The position numbers were made by a program, and so were the translations under genes. From positions 3,658,001-3,722,000 of the forward strand of contig NZ_CP071238.1 in the NCBI RefSeq assembly GCF_017299535.1: a DNA stretch of 64,000 nucleotides. The letters are read 5' to 3'. How positions within the stretch are numbered: position 1 is the stretch's first letter; every line of letters starts with the position of its first letter. Below, in pieces: positions 9,307 through 22,844 of this stretch. This DNA is from Serratia marcescens subsp. marcescens ATCC 13880 (lineage in GTDB: Bacteria; Pseudomonadota; Gammaproteobacteria; Enterobacterales; Enterobacteriaceae). The notes under the pieces were generated by a model, which was given only the letters and a program-made list of their open reading frames with translations, was not told the DNA's origin and did not search any database.

Positions 9307-9774
9307 ATGTCGACCACCATCACCATGATCGTACCGATCAAAAATACCGTCCCCGGCGTCAGCAACGTGTTCAGCGCGCCGGGCCATCAGGGCGAATTGC
9401 TGATGGCCAAGCCGGTCAACAACCAGCCGCAAGGCGGCAAGATGGAGAAAAACGAACGCGCCAACGGCAATGACGAACCGGTTAATCTCAACGAAAGCCG
9501 CGCCTCGGCGCGCATCAAGGCGCTTAACCGGCAGATTCAGGCGCTGCAGCAAAAGCTGGTGGAACTGAAGGACTCCGACGCCGATCCTAAGGAAATCGAA
9601 AAGCAGAAACAGCTGATCGAAGCGCAGATCAAGATGTTGCAAGCCGAGATCGCGCGCATCCAGAAAGAAGAAATGGAAAAGCAGCAGCAGGAGCAAATGG
9701 AAAAAGCCGCGGCGCGAGCCGGCGACGGCGTCAACCGCCCAACGCCGCTCAACGCGGTGGACGTCTATATCTGA
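9307..9774 (+). CDS. Small coiled-coil protein (FlxA-like)
   Basis: A 155-residue soluble protein. Residues about 60-130 form a long charged helix rich in Glu, Lys and Gln (IKALNRQIQALQQKLVELKD, then EIEKQKQLIEAQIKMLQAEI) that should make a coiled coil. No signal peptide or membrane segment is evident and no enzyme motif is seen. It resembles FlxA-family proteins in layout, but function is unknown. A GGGAGAG site precedes the ATG. The gene ends 1 bp before the end of the convergent yfeR. Confidence 0.6.
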   Translation: MSTTITMIVPIKNTVPGVSNVFSAPGHQGELLMAKPVNNQPQGGKMEKNERANGNDEPVNLNESRASARIKALNRQIQALQQKLVELKDSDADPKEIEKQKQLIEAQIKMLQAEIARIQKEEMEKQQQEQMEKAAARAGDGVNRPTPLNAVDVYI

Positions 9775-9775
9775 C

Positions 9776-10696
9776 TCAATATTCCGCGTTTTCCCGCCGG
9801 CGCTGTTGCAGTAGCGCCGCCTGCTGACGCGCCACCTGCCAGATGGCCTCCGCCGCCGGCGTCAGCGAGCGGTTCTTGCGGCGCACCAGCATCAGCGCGC
9901 GGTTAACTTCCGGCACCAGCCGCCGTACCCGAAGCCGCCCCCCTTCCGGCAGCGGCAGCGCCAACGCCGGGAAAATGCTGATGCCGATCCCCTCCGCCAC
10001 CATCGGGAACAGCGTCGCCGGATGGCCGATTTCCTGCACCACCTGCGCTTCCACACCCTGCTGCCTCAGCGCGCTGTCAATCAGCGGCCGGCTGCCCGAC
10101 GCATAATCCTGCAGCACCAGACGGCAGCCGTTCAATGCCGACCAACGTACCGCCTGCTGCGCAGCAAACGGGTGATCGTCGCGGCACAGCAACAGGAACG
10201 GTTCATGCAGCACCGCTTCGCACTCCAGATCCACCGCTTGCACCGGATCGACCACGATGCCGAAATCCACCTCGGCGTTACGCACGCTGTGCAGCACCTG
10301 CTGCTGCGCCTGATCGCGCAGCATGATGCGGATCTCCGGGTATTGGCGCTCGCCGGCGGCGATGCACTGCGGCATCAGATGGGCGGAAATGGTCTGGCTC
10401 GTCGCCACCCGCACTGTGCCGCTGCGCTGTACGCCAAAGCTGCGCGCATCCAGCAAAGCAGCCTGCAGTTCGTCCAGCAACCGTTCAACCCGGTTGGCCA
10501 GCCGCAGGCCGGCGTCGGTCAACACCACTTCACGCGTGGTGCGATCCAACAAACGCACGCCGACCTCCGCCTCCAGCTCTTTCACGCTGTGGCTGACCGC
10601 CGATTGCGTCAGGCCGATCGCCTCGCCGGCGCGGCTGAAGCTGCCGTGGCGGGCGACAACGACGAACACCCGCAGCTGTTTGAGTGAGTAATTCAT
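9776..10696 (-). CDS. yfeR: LysR-family regulator YfeR
   Basis: LysR regulator of 306 residues, HTH at about 2-60 ([23 protein letters not shown]) and a C-terminal effector-binding domain. It is divergent from yfeH with 96 bp between them, exactly the E. coli arrangement, where YfeR controls yfeH. The AT-rich gap (10697-10792) is the likely shared operator and promoter. Confidence 0.88.
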   Translation of the reverse strand: MNYSLKQLRVFVVVARHGSFSRAGEAIGLTQSAVSHSVKELEAEVGVRLLDRTTREVVLTDAGLRLANRVERLLDELQAALLDARSFGVQRSGTVRVATSQTISAHLMPQCIAAGERQYPEIRIMLRDQAQQQVLHSVRNAEVDFGIVVDPVQAVDLECEAVLHEPFLLLCRDDHPFAAQQAVRWSALNGCRLVLQDYASGSRPLIDSALRQQGVEAQVVQEIGHPATLFPMVAEGIGISIFPALALPLPEGGRLRVRRLVPEVNRALMLVRRKNRSLTPAAEAIWQVARQQAALLQQRRRENAEY

Positions 10697-10792
10697 GTGT
10701 TTTATTCATAGATGAATTAAATAAATCAATTTAATTATTATATCCCCGCGCGGGAGAATAGCCCCATCGATTTTCTACCCGAGCGCATCGCC

Positions 10793-11794
10793 ATGAGATT
10801 CCTGCCCGATCGTTTTACCCTGACGCTGATCGCCACCGTGCTGCTGGCGTCGTTCCTGCCGGCGCGCGGCGAGTTCGTCGGCTGGCTCAACGCCCTGACC
10901 ATCGCCGCCATCGCCCTGCTGTTCTTCATGCACGGCGCCAAGCTGTCGCGCGAGGCCATCCTGGCCGGCAGCAATAACTGGCGGCTGCATCTGTGGGTGA
11001 TGTTCAGCACCTTCATCATTTTTCCGGCGCTGGGGATGCTGTTCGCCTGGTGGGCGCCGATCGACGTCAGCCCCGAGCTGTACGCCGGTTTCATCTACCT
11101 GTGCATCCTGCCCGCCACCGTGCAGTCGGCCATCGCCTTCACCTCGCTGGCGGGCGGCAACGTGGCGGCGGCGGTGTGCAGCGCCTCCGCCTCCAGCCTG
11201 CTGGGGATCTTCGTGTCGCCGCTGTTGGTCGGCCTGCTGATGAACGTGCACGGCGATACCGGCAGCCTGCGGCAGGTGGGCTCGATCGTGCTGCAGCTGC
11301 TGGTGCCGTTCGTCGCCGGCCACCTGCTGCGGCCGCTGATCGGCGGCTGGATCGAGCGCCATCGCCCGCTTATCGGCAAAACCGACCAGACCTCGATTCT
11401 GCTGGTGGTGTACGCCGCCTTCAGCGAAGCGGTCACGCACGGCATCTGGCATCAGGTAGGGATCGGTTCGCTGGCGTTTATCGTCGGCGGCAGCATCGTG
11501 CTGCTGGCGATCGTGCTGGTGGTAAACACTTACATGGCGCGCTGGCTGGGGTTCAGCAAGGCAGACGAAATCACCATCGTGTTCTGCGGATCGAAGAAGA
11601 GCCTGGCGAACGGCATTCCGATGGCCAATATCCTGTTCCCGGCGGCGACGGTGGGGATCATGGTGCTGCCGCTGATGGTGTTTCATCAGGTGCAGTTGAT
11701 GACCTGCGCAGTGCTGGCCAAAAGATACCAGCGCAAGCAGCAGACGCAGCAGACGCAGCAGGCGGTACCCAACGCGCAGGCGTCGCGCGGGTAA
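10793..11794 (+). CDS. yfeH: Bile acid:sodium symporter family protein YfeH
   Basis: Inner-membrane protein of the SBF-like family (333 residues, about ten membrane helices) beginning MRFLPDRFTLTLIATVLLAS, with conserved CILPATVQSAIAFTSLAGGN and FCGSKKSLANGIPMA. The latter is the family's substrate/sodium site region. The physiological substrate is not established. The C-terminal tail carries three 9-bp tandem repeats (11738-11764) coding Gln-Gln-Thr/Ala, a slippage-prone tract outside the membrane domain. Confidence 0.9.
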   Translation: MRFLPDRFTLTLIATVLLASFLPARGEFVGWLNALTIAAIALLFFMHGAKLSREAILAGSNNWRLHLWVMFSTFIIFPALGMLFAWWAPIDVSPELYAGFIYLCILPATVQSAIAFTSLAGGNVAAAVCSASASSLLGIFVSPLLVGLLMNVHGDTGSLRQVGSIVLQLLVPFVAGHLLRPLIGGWIERHRPLIGKTDQTSILLVVYAAFSEAVTHGIWHQVGIGSLAFIVGGSIVLLAIVLVVNTYMARWLGFSKADEITIVFCGSKKSLANGIPMANILFPAATVGIMVLPLMVFHQVQLMTCAVLAKRYQRKQQTQQTQQAVPNAQASRG

Positions 11795-11820
11795 AAAAAG
11801 ACGGGCCGAGGCCCGTCAGA

Positions 11821-12035
11821 TCAGCTTTTCTTCAGCGGCTTGACCAGGTGGTCAAGCCCTTCGATTTTAATCGCCAGCGTCATCTCCATCAGCATGCCGA
11901 GCTTGCCTTTGGGGAATTCGCCCTTACGGGCGAACCACAGCAGGTACTCTTCGGGCAGGTCGATCAGCACCCGCCCCTGGTACTTGCCGAACGGCATCAC
12001 GGTATTGGCGATCTCCAGCAGGTTTTCCTTTTCCA

Positions 12036-12036
<1 letters not shown>
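11821..12036 (-). CDS. ypeB: Small DUF3820 protein YpeB
   Basis: A 71-residue protein of the DUF3820 family with the typical MPFGKYQGRVLIDLPEEYLLWF block. It lies immediately after ligA with a 1-bp TGATG overlap, so it is cotranslated with DNA ligase. Function unknown; position is conserved in enterobacteria. Confidence 0.9.
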
Positions 12037-14060
<2,024 letters not shown>

Positions 14061-14074
14061 TCACCATCAAAGAT

Positions 14075-14098
14075 AAAAAACCCCCGGCTAGCGGGGGC
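14075..14098 (-). terminator. Terminator after zipA
   Basis: A CCCCCG/CGGGGG stem preceded on the plus strand by six A, hence followed by TTTTTT on the minus strand, lies between the zipA stop and the ligA start. Confidence 0.8.
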
Positions 14099-14136
14099 TT
14101 TGTTGTTACGGATGTTCAGTGCGCGCGGCAACCCGG

Positions 14137-15162
14137 TCAGGCGTTGTTTTCCAACACTTCACGGATACGCGCTTTGTAGGTTTCCAGCTTCTGCGGCGTC
14201 ATCATGCGGCGCTCGTCGTCCAGCACCACGCCGCCCACGTCGTCGGCGATGCGCTGCGCCGACTGCAGCATCAGCTTGAAGTTCTGATTGGCGTCGCCGT
14301 AAGACGGCACCATCATGAACATCGACACGCCCGGCGTGGAGAAGTCGGACATCATGTCAGGATCGAACGACCCCGGCTTGACCATGTTCGCCAGGCTGAA
14401 CAGCACCGGGCCGCTGCCGGCCGGGCTGATATGGCGGTGGAAGATGCCCATCTCGCCAAACTGGAAGCCCGCTTGCAACACGCTCTGCAGCAGCACTTCG
14501 CCGCCGATCACGCCGCCCTGATGGGCCGCGACGTGCAGCACCAGCACGGTCTCTTTCAGTTTAGCCTGAACTGGCGCAGCGGCCGGCTGTTGCGGCTGCG
14601 GTGCAGGTTCCGACGCAGGCTTGACTTCCGGCGCTTGCTGCACAGGGGCGGGTTCGGCGTGGAATGCCGGTTCCGCCGCCAGCGGCGCCTCATGTTCATG
14701 CGGCAGATCGTCAACGCGCGGCTCGCGGCGCGCGGCCGGTTGCGATTGCTGCGGCTCGGCCGGTTCTTCGTCCGGCGCGTAGTTGTTCAGCAGGATGTCA
14801 TCATACTCCGGCCGCTGAGACAGCGGAGGCGGCGTCTGATGAGCGGCCGGCTGAACGGCGCGGGGCGCAGGCGCAGCCGCCGGAGCGGGCTTCGGCGCGG
14901 CCACGGGTTCTTCGCGTGCGGCATCGAAATGGCCGAATGACGGCTCGTCTTGCGGGTGAGCGGCGCGTACGCGCACCTCACCGACGCCTTCTTCGAGATC
15001 GTCGATCGGAGTTTGTTCACGTTCCTTTTGGGAACGTTTGGCTGGGCGATCGCGGAAGAGCGCTGACCGTTCTTTGCGACTGGTCCACAGACCGTGCAAT
15101 AACAGCGCTATTATGGCGATCGCGCCAACAACGATTAATATCAGACGCAAATCCTGCATCAT
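14137..15162 (-). CDS. zipA: Cell division protein ZipA
   Basis: Inner-membrane anchor that bundles FtsZ at the division ring. The 341-residue protein has an N-terminal membrane helix ([22 protein letters not shown]), a short basic patch, a long Pro/Ala/Gln-rich linker (about 85-205) and the C-terminal FtsZ-binding domain ([14 protein letters not shown], then GIFHRH). Of the two adjacent ATG codons, 15162 is taken as start; the Shine-Dalgarno is weak. The gene is divergent from cysZ. Confidence 0.97.
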   Translation of the reverse strand: MMQDLRLILIVVGAIAIIALLLHGLWTSRKERSALFRDRPAKRSQKEREQTPIDDLEEGVGEVRVRAAHPQDEPSFGHFDAAREEPVAAPKPAPAAAPAPRAVQPAAHQTPPPLSQRPEYDDILLNNYAPDEEPAEPQQSQPAARREPRVDDLPHEHEAPLAAEPAFHAEPAPVQQAPEVKPASEPAPQPQQPAAAPVQAKLKETVLVLHVAAHQGGVIGGEVLLQSVLQAGFQFGEMGIFHRHISPAGSGPVLFSLANMVKPGSFDPDMMSDFSTPGVSMFMMVPSYGDANQNFKLMLQSAQRIADDVGGVVLDDERRMMTPQKLETYKARIREVLENNA

Positions 15163-15383
15163 TGCTATCTCTGTTGTTCCAATACATTGCCACCGCGGCA
15201 AACATTCACTCTTTAACTCTATTTGCCCGCGCACACAAGTGCAAGTCCGTGCTGAACTTTATGCCAATAAAGATGATTATACTGCCTTTTTCTGCTGGTT
15301 TTTCAGCCAACCCTACCCTAGCCAGTGGAAAATCATCCCTATATGATAATGATGCCTGTTCAGACAACGAGATAACTTAAGAT

Positions 15384-16142
15384 ATGTCCTATACGCAGCC
15401 CCCTCCCCGATCGACCAGCGGCATTCACTATTTCGCCGAAGGCTGGCGCCTGATTTCACGCCCGGGGATTAAACGCTATGTGGTCCTGCCGTTGCTGGTC
15501 AACGTGCTGCTGATGGGTTCCGCTTTCTGGTGGCTGTTCAGCCGCCTCGGCGACTGGATCCCGGCGATGATGAGCCACGTTCCCGACTGGCTGCAATGGT
15601 TGAGCTACCTGCTGTGGCCGCTGGCGGTCATTTCGGTGCTGCTGGTGTTCAGCTATCTGTTCAGCACCATCACCAATCTGATCGCCGCGCCGTTCTGCGG
15701 CCTGCTGGCCGAGCAGCTCGAAGGCAGCCTGACCGGCAAACCGCTGCCGGACACCGGCCTGCTCGGCATCGCCAAAGATCTGCCGCGCATCATGGCGCGC
15801 GAATGGCGCAAACTGATGTATTACCTGCCGCGCGCGCTGCTGCTGCTGGCGCTGTACTTCGTGCCCGGCATCGGTCAGACGGTGGCGCCGGTGCTGTGGT
15901 TCCTGTTCAGCGCCTGGATGCTGGCGATTCAGTATTGCGACTATCCGTTCGATAACCACAAGGTGAGCTTTGCCGACATGCGCCGCGCACTGCGCCAGCA
16001 CAAAACCGACAACCTGCAGTTCGGCGCGCTGGTCAGCCTGTTCACCATGATCCCGATCCTCAACCTGGTGATCCTGCCGGTCGCCGTCTGCGGCGCTACC
16101 GCGATGTGGGTCGATCGCTACCGCTCGCAATTCGTCCGATAA
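15384..16142 (+). CDS. cysZ: Sulfate transporter CysZ
   Basis: Inner-membrane sulfate uptake protein feeding cysteine synthesis (252 residues; E. coli 253). It starts with the family block [27 protein letters not shown] and has about four membrane segments. It lies upstream of cysK in the conserved zipA-cysZ-cysK order. Confidence 0.95.
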   Translation: MSYTQPPPRSTSGIHYFAEGWRLISRPGIKRYVVLPLLVNVLLMGSAFWWLFSRLGDWIPAMMSHVPDWLQWLSYLLWPLAVISVLLVFSYLFSTITNLIAAPFCGLLAEQLEGSLTGKPLPDTGLLGIAKDLPRIMAREWRKLMYYLPRALLLLALYFVPGIGQTVAPVLWFLFSAWMLAIQYCDYPFDNHKVSFADMRRALRQHKTDNLQFGALVSLFTMIPILNLVILPVAVCGATAMWVDRYRSQFVR

Positions 16143-16204
16143 CCGCCGTTTTTTGCCGCCGACAGCGCGGAAATTTTCGACAGGGCGCGCATTTCGCGCC
16201 CTTA

Positions 16205-16327
16205 TCATTGTGCTTAAAACTTATTTCCTAATAACATATAGATATACCAATTCTTTACTTCCCTGCCGGTACTGTTAGCGTATGCTTTCGATGTTCCCCA
16301 CATTTTCATAGAGTTAAAGGACGGGCT
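16205..16327 (+). promoter_or_regulatory. Probable CysB-controlled cysK promoter region
   Basis: An AT-rich stretch (CTAATAACATATAGATATACC at about 16227-16248, with TTATTT just before it) precedes cysK. The E. coli counterpart is activated by CysB. I see the AT-rich block but cannot fix the exact half-sites. Confidence 0.35.
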
Positions 16328-17296
<969 letters not shown>

Positions 17297-17324
17297 TTCC
17301 GCCACTGCACAAATCGCTAAAAAA

Positions 17325-17346
17325 GCACCCTGTGGGGTGCTTTTTT
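17325..17346 (+). terminator. Terminator of cysK
   Basis: GCACCC/GGGTGC stem with a 4-nt TGTG loop followed by six T. The T tract runs directly into the CRP-like site of ptsH. Confidence 0.9.
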
Positions 17347-17361
17347 GTGGACTGGATCAAA
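17346..17361 (+). promoter_or_regulatory. CRP site upstream of ptsHI
   Basis: TGTGG-ACTGGA-TCAAA matches the CRP consensus TGTGA-N6-TCACA at 8 of 10 positions. The same place just after the cysK terminator carries the CRP-dependent P0 control site in E. coli. Confidence 0.6.
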
Positions 17362-17695
17362 CTTTATAGCAGTCCAAGATTGCTTTTGCCCGTCGCCTTT
17401 AGTATTTAACGGTGCATTATTTCGATGCGCAAAATTAATCACTCTCCGAGCCTGGTCGAGGCTGAATCGATTTACTCATCTGTCGCCGACGCGGCGAATC
17501 GGGCATAATGGGGAGCGGATTGGAACGACGTCTAAAGCCGAGTTTTTTGATCTGAAGTGCCTAACGCGTCGTTTTCTGTTGCATCAACGTTCGCCCCTGT
17601 CCATAGTCAGGCGCTATAACCAGACAAGTTAAAGTCAGGCCCCTGGGCTAAACTTTAACTCCACAACATTAATCCAATAAGTTGGGGAAACATCA
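17362..17695 (+). promoter_or_regulatory. ptsHI leader and promoter region with Cra-like operator
   Basis: No convincing gene is seen in this stretch. TGAATCGATTTA at 17463-17474 fits the Cra (FruR) operator, known to act on ptsHI in E. coli. A CATAAT hexamer at about 17503 is a possible -10. The long leader before ptsH is as in E. coli. Confidence 0.5.
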
Positions 17696-17953
17696 ATGTT
17701 CCAGCAAGAAGTTACTATTACCGCTCCGAATGGTCTGCATACTCGCCCTGCCGCTCAGTTCGTTAAAGAAGCCAAAGGCTTCACGTCTGACATCACCGTG
17801 ACCTCCAACGGCAAAAGCGCCAGCGCTAAAAGCCTGTTCAAACTGCAAACTCTGGGGCTGACTCAAGGGACCGTAGTGACCATCTCAGCTGAAGGTGAAG
17901 ACGAGCAGAAAGCCGTTGAGCACTTGGTAAAACTGATGGCAGAGCTTGAGTAA
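17696..17953 (+). CDS. ptsH: Phosphocarrier protein HPr
   Basis: General PTS phosphocarrier in the cytosol (85 residues). His15 in NGLHTRPA takes phosphate from Enzyme I and passes it to EIIA domains; Ser46 lies in SAKSLFKL. It begins the ptsH-ptsI-crr operon; ptsI follows after 46 bp. Start chosen by a GGGG site. Confidence 0.99.
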   Translation: MFQQEVTITAPNGLHTRPAAQFVKEAKGFTSDITVTSNGKSASAKSLFKLQTLGLTQGTVVTISAEGEDEQKAVEHLVKLMAELE

Positions 17954-17999
17954 TCGGCCCGTCTTTTTAGTTAACACCAGTCAAGAGTAAGGTAGGGTT

Positions 18000-19727
<1,728 letters not shown>

Positions 19728-19776
19728 ACTTCCACGACACTGGAACGCCGCCCAATTTAATGCTTAGGAGAAGATC

Positions 19777-20286
19777 ATGGGTTTGTTCGATAAACTGAAA
19801 TCTCTGGTTTCTGATGACAAGAAAGACACGGGCACTATCGAGATCGTCGCTCCCCTTTCTGGCGAAATCGTCAATATCGAAGATGTGCCGGACGTAGTGT
19901 TCGCTGAAAAAATCGTTGGCGACGGTATCGCCATCAAACCGGCCGGCAACAAAATGGTTGCTCCGGTTGACGGCACCATCGGCAAGATTTTCGAAACCAA
20001 CCATGCATTCTCTATCGAATCCGACAGCGGCATTGAGCTGTTCGTCCACTTCGGCATCGATACCGTAGAACTGAAAGGCGAAGGCTTCAAACGCATCGCC
20101 GAAGAAGGCCAGCGCGTCAAGAAAGGCGACGTGGTTATCGAGTTCAACCTGCCACTGCTGGAAGAGAAAGCCAAGTCTACCCTGACGCCGGTCGTTATCT
20201 CCAACATGGACGAGATCAAAGAGCTGATCAAACTGTCGGGCAGCGTGACCGTTGGCGAAACCCCGATCATCCGCATCAAGAAGTAA
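19777..20286 (+). CDS. crr: PTS glucose-specific Enzyme IIA
   Basis: EIIA-Glc of 169 residues: carries phosphate from HPr to EIICB-Glc and, by its phosphorylation state, controls adenylate cyclase and inducer exclusion. The phosphorylated histidine is His91 in [10 protein letters not shown], with His76 nearby. It begins with the usual amphipathic [10 protein letters not shown] membrane-docking helix. AGGAGA precedes the ATG. Confidence 0.99.
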   Translation: MGLFDKLKSLVSDDKKDTGTIEIVAPLSGEIVNIEDVPDVVFAEKIVGDGIAIKPAGNKMVAPVDGTIGKIFETNHAFSIESDSGIELFVHFGIDTVELKGEGFKRIAEEGQRVKKGDVVIEFNLPLLEEKAKSTLTPVVISNMDEIKELIKLSGSVTVGETPIIRIKK

Positions 20287-20305
20287 TCGCGGATGAGCAA
20301 GAAAA

Positions 20306-20330
20306 ACGGCGCCCTCGGCGCCGTTTTTTT
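20306..20330 (+). terminator. Terminator of ptsHI-crr
   Basis: Perfect 8-bp ACGGCGCC/GGCGCCGT stem with CTC loop followed by a run of eight T. Confidence 0.95.
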
Positions 20331-20457
20331 TATCCCCTTCGTCTTTCGAACCGCAGCGTTGTTGGCCGCACGTGCTCACCCCGGTCACTTACCGGAGTAA
20401 GCTCCCGGGGATTCCCCCGCTTGCCGCCTAGCTGCAATTCGAAATCCTTTGGGTATG
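20331..20457. repeat. ERIC element (127 bp)
   Basis: An Enterobacterial Repetitive Intergenic Consensus copy. The core GCTCACCCCGGTCACTTAC (from about 20373) followed by GTAAGCTCCCGGGGATTC matches the ERIC core and the two classical ERIC primer sites. The ends are TATCCCC and GGGTATG, and the 127-bp length equals full-size ERIC. It lies directly behind the crr terminator. Confidence 0.9.
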
Positions 20458-20463
20458 CCGCGG

Positions 20464-20589
20464 ATAATAGACGTTATCGGCGCAGGCAGTTTGAACATGG
20501 ACAGCGCGCAACCTTCGGAGCGTACACGCAGTACGTGACGAAGGCGAGCACTGCCCTAGTTCAAAATGGCAAGTAAGATAGTCTATTAT
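20464..20589. repeat. ERIC-like 126-bp imperfect palindrome
   Basis: The ends are perfect 9-bp inverted repeats ATAATAGAC/GTCTATTAT. Further inward the halves still pair in part (GTTATC/GATA, TTTGAAC/GTTCAAA, CCTTCG/CGAAGG). The core GAGCGTACACGCAGTACGTG follows the ERIC core pattern GAGCnTACAnnnAGTAnGTGAC, yet the ends and flanks differ. It starts 6 bp after the ERIC copy. Its right end overlaps the last codon and supplies the TAA stop of the histidine kinase gene. Confidence 0.75.
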
Positions 20590-21905
20590 TGCCAGCGCGG
20601 GATACGCAGGGTAATGACCAGCCCCTCTTTGTCGCCGTTGCGCGCCTCAACCTGGCCACCGTGCGCCAACACCACCTTACGGGTAATCGCCAGCCCCAGG
20701 CCGTAGCCCTTGCCCGACTGCGCCGACTTCACGCGCACGAACGGATCGAAGATGCTCGACAGCTTCGCCTCTTCGACCCCCGGCCCCTGATCGCTGACGG
20801 CGATCTGGAACTGGTTATCGACGCGCGACAGCGCCACCGTCACCCGCTGCCCGTGGCTGGAAAAGCGCAGCGCATTGCGCACGATGTTGTCCACCGCTCG
20901 CCGCATCAGCTCCGCATTGCCCTTGACGGTATACTCCACGTCCGATTCGGCCTGCAGCACGATATCCACGCCGGGCACCTGCGCCTCGTAGCGCGCATCG
21001 CTCACCACCGCATCCACCAGGCCGTACAGATCGAAATACTCTTCGTCCGGCAGGCTGCTGTGTTCGGTACGCGACAGCGCCAGCAGCTCGCCGATCATTT
21101 TGTCCAGCCGCCCCGACTCATGTTCGATGCGCTTGAGCGAGGTTTCGACGTTGCCGGCATTCTGTCGCGCCAGTCCGATCGCCAGCTGCAGGCGCGCCAG
21201 CGGTGAACGCAGCTCGTGCGAGACGTCGTGCAACAGCTGCTCGCGGGCGCTGACCAACAGCTCCAGGCGTTCGGCCATGGTGTCGAAATCGCGCGCCACG
21301 TCGGACAGCTCGTCATGGCGGCGCCGCATCGTCGGAAACAGCCGCACCGAGAGATCGCCCTGCGCCACCCGATCCAGGCCGCCGCGCAGCTGACGCATCG
21401 GCCGGGTCAGGTTCCAGGCCAGCACGGCGCTGAACAGCAAACCGCCCAGCCCGCCGACCCACAGCATCGGCGCAGGAATGTTGAAGAAGTGGGAACGCCG
21501 CTCCGGCCGATACTCTTCCCGCAGCCCGCGCACGTCATAGCTCAGCCAGTAACCCTGCCCTTCCCCGGTCTGCACCCAGGCGGAAATCGCTTTCGGCATC
21601 CGCCGCCCTTCAAACACCGGTTCTTCCGGCGCAGGCGGCGGTTGGGTCATCGGCGTCACCGACAGCAGACGCCGATCGTCCTCCGGCCAGTCGCGCATCA
21701 AGGCTTCCAGCGCCGGCATGCCGCCACTGCGCAACTGGGTGGCGGCGGAGGTCAGCTGCAGGCCGATCGCCCGTCGCGCCATGGCGTTCTCCGGCGGCAC
21801 ATAGCGATCGCCATAAAGAGAAAACGCCACCCACAGCGCCTGCGTCATGATGAGAAAGGTCAGCCAAAAGCCGAGTAAAATTTTCCAGAACAGTCTTCCG
21901 CGCAT
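20586..21905 (-). CDS. Two-component sensor histidine kinase (CpxA-like)
   Basis: Inner-membrane sensor kinase of 439 residues. Helix 1 is at about 9-31, a periplasmic sensor region runs to about 145, helix 2 is at about 147-165, then HAMP, HisKA with phospho-acceptor His230 (HDVSHELRSPL) and a HATPase domain (N box NIVRNALRF, G1 DQGPGV, G2 GYGLGLAIT). The gene begins 6 bp after the response regulator. By family and location it could be RssA, which controls swarming in S. marcescens, but I am not certain. Its stop codon lies inside the 20464-20589 repeat, so repeat insertion may have reset the C terminus. Confidence 0.9.
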   Translation of the reverse strand: MRGRLFWKILLGFWLTFLIMTQALWVAFSLYGDRYVPPENAMARRAIGLQLTSAATQLRSGGMPALEALMRDWPEDDRRLLSVTPMTQPPPAPEEPVFEGRRMPKAISAWVQTGEGQGYWLSYDVRGLREEYRPERRSHFFNIPAPMLWVGGLGGLLFSAVLAWNLTRPMRQLRGGLDRVAQGDLSVRLFPTMRRRHDELSDVARDFDTMAERLELLVSAREQLLHDVSHELRSPLARLQLAIGLARQNAGNVETSLKRIEHESGRLDKMIGELLALSRTEHSSLPDEEYFDLYGLVDAVVSDARYEAQVPGVDIVLQAESDVEYTVKGNAELMRRAVDNIVRNALRFSSHGQRVTVALSRVDNQFQIAVSDQGPGVEEAKLSSIFDPFVRVKSAQSGKGYGLGLAITRKVVLAHGGQVEARNGDKEGLVITLRIPRWQ

Positions 21906-21911
21906 GTCAGG

Positions 21912-22592
21912 TTACCGAATGCGATAGCCGATGCTGCGCACCGTCTCGATGCTGAGCTTACTGCCGGCCAGCGCGCCCAGCTTCTGGCGGATATTGCTGA
22001 TATGCACGTCCACGCTGCGATCATAGGCCTCGCGCGGGCGCCCCAGCCCCTTCTCGGACAGTTCGTCCTTCGATACCACGCGATCCGGCGCGCGCAGCAA
22101 CAGCTCCAACAGATTGAATTCCGAAGCGGTCAGATCAAACGCCTTACCGCGCCATTCGCTGCTGCGGGTTGAAGGGTTCAGCGTCAGCTCGCCGAAGCTG
22201 ATGGCGGCCTCCTCGTCCGCCTCTTGCGGCCGCTCTTCGAAACGGCGCAGCACCGCGCGCAGACGCGCCACCAATTCGCGCGGGTAGCACGGTTTGGGCA
22301 TGTAATCGTCAGCGCCCATCTCCAGGCCAATCACCCGATCGATGTTGTCGCCTTTGGCGGTCAGCATGATGATCGGCAGCCGGCTCTTTTTACGCACATC
22401 GCGCAGCACGTCGATGCCGCTCATGTCCGGCAGCATGATGTCGAGGATCATCGCGGTATAGTCGCCCGACAGCGCGCCCTCAACCCCCGCCTTGCCGGTC
22501 AGCACCAGCGTGGCGTCGAAACCTTCGCCCGTCAGGTATTCGCTCAGCATGGTGCCAAGCTCCAGGTCATCGTCGACCAGTAAAATTTTCAT
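21912..22592 (-). CDS. OmpR-family response regulator
   Basis: DNA-binding response regulator of 226 residues: receiver domain with the acidic cluster LLVDDD, phospho-acceptor Asp51 (AMILDIMLPD) and Lys in DDYMPKP, then a winged-helix OmpR domain ending SIETVRSIGYRIR. The start at 22592 (MKILLVDDD) has a GAAGGAG site; an upstream in-frame GTG is less likely. It is the first gene of the pair with the downstream kinase, and may be RssB. E. coli has pdxK at this place between crr and cysM instead. Confidence 0.92.
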   Translation of the reverse strand: MKILLVDDDLELGTMLSEYLTGEGFDATLVLTGKAGVEGALSGDYTAMILDIMLPDMSGIDVLRDVRKKSRLPIIMLTAKGDNIDRVIGLEMGADDYMPKPCYPRELVARLRAVLRRFEERPQEADEEAAISFGELTLNPSTRSSEWRGKAFDLTASEFNLLELLLRAPDRVVSKDELSEKGLGRPREAYDRSVDVHISNIRQKLGALAGSKLSIETVRSIGYRIR

Positions 22593-22844
22593 GCCTTGCT
22601 CCTTCACCGATTTTCGTTATTTTCCCGCCAATTCCGCCGGCCCGCAGCCGGTTTTACTCAATCCTTACACATCGCTCTTTGCGTCTCGCCACCGTTATTG
22701 TGGTCGCTGCCGCGCAATTTCTCTACTTCAGTCATGGCATTGGCGCACGAGCAAGCGGCAGCAACCACGCAAGCGGGGCTGCCGTCTGTCGGAAGGAAAG
22801 TGGGAAAGATTCTCCCGACGGAACACACCGCCGGGAAGGAGCGA

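Noticed and set aside
17345..17632. 95-codon frame between cysK and ptsH
   Set aside because: It starts in the CRP site, has no ribosome site and covers the known type of ptsHI leader; more likely untranslated.
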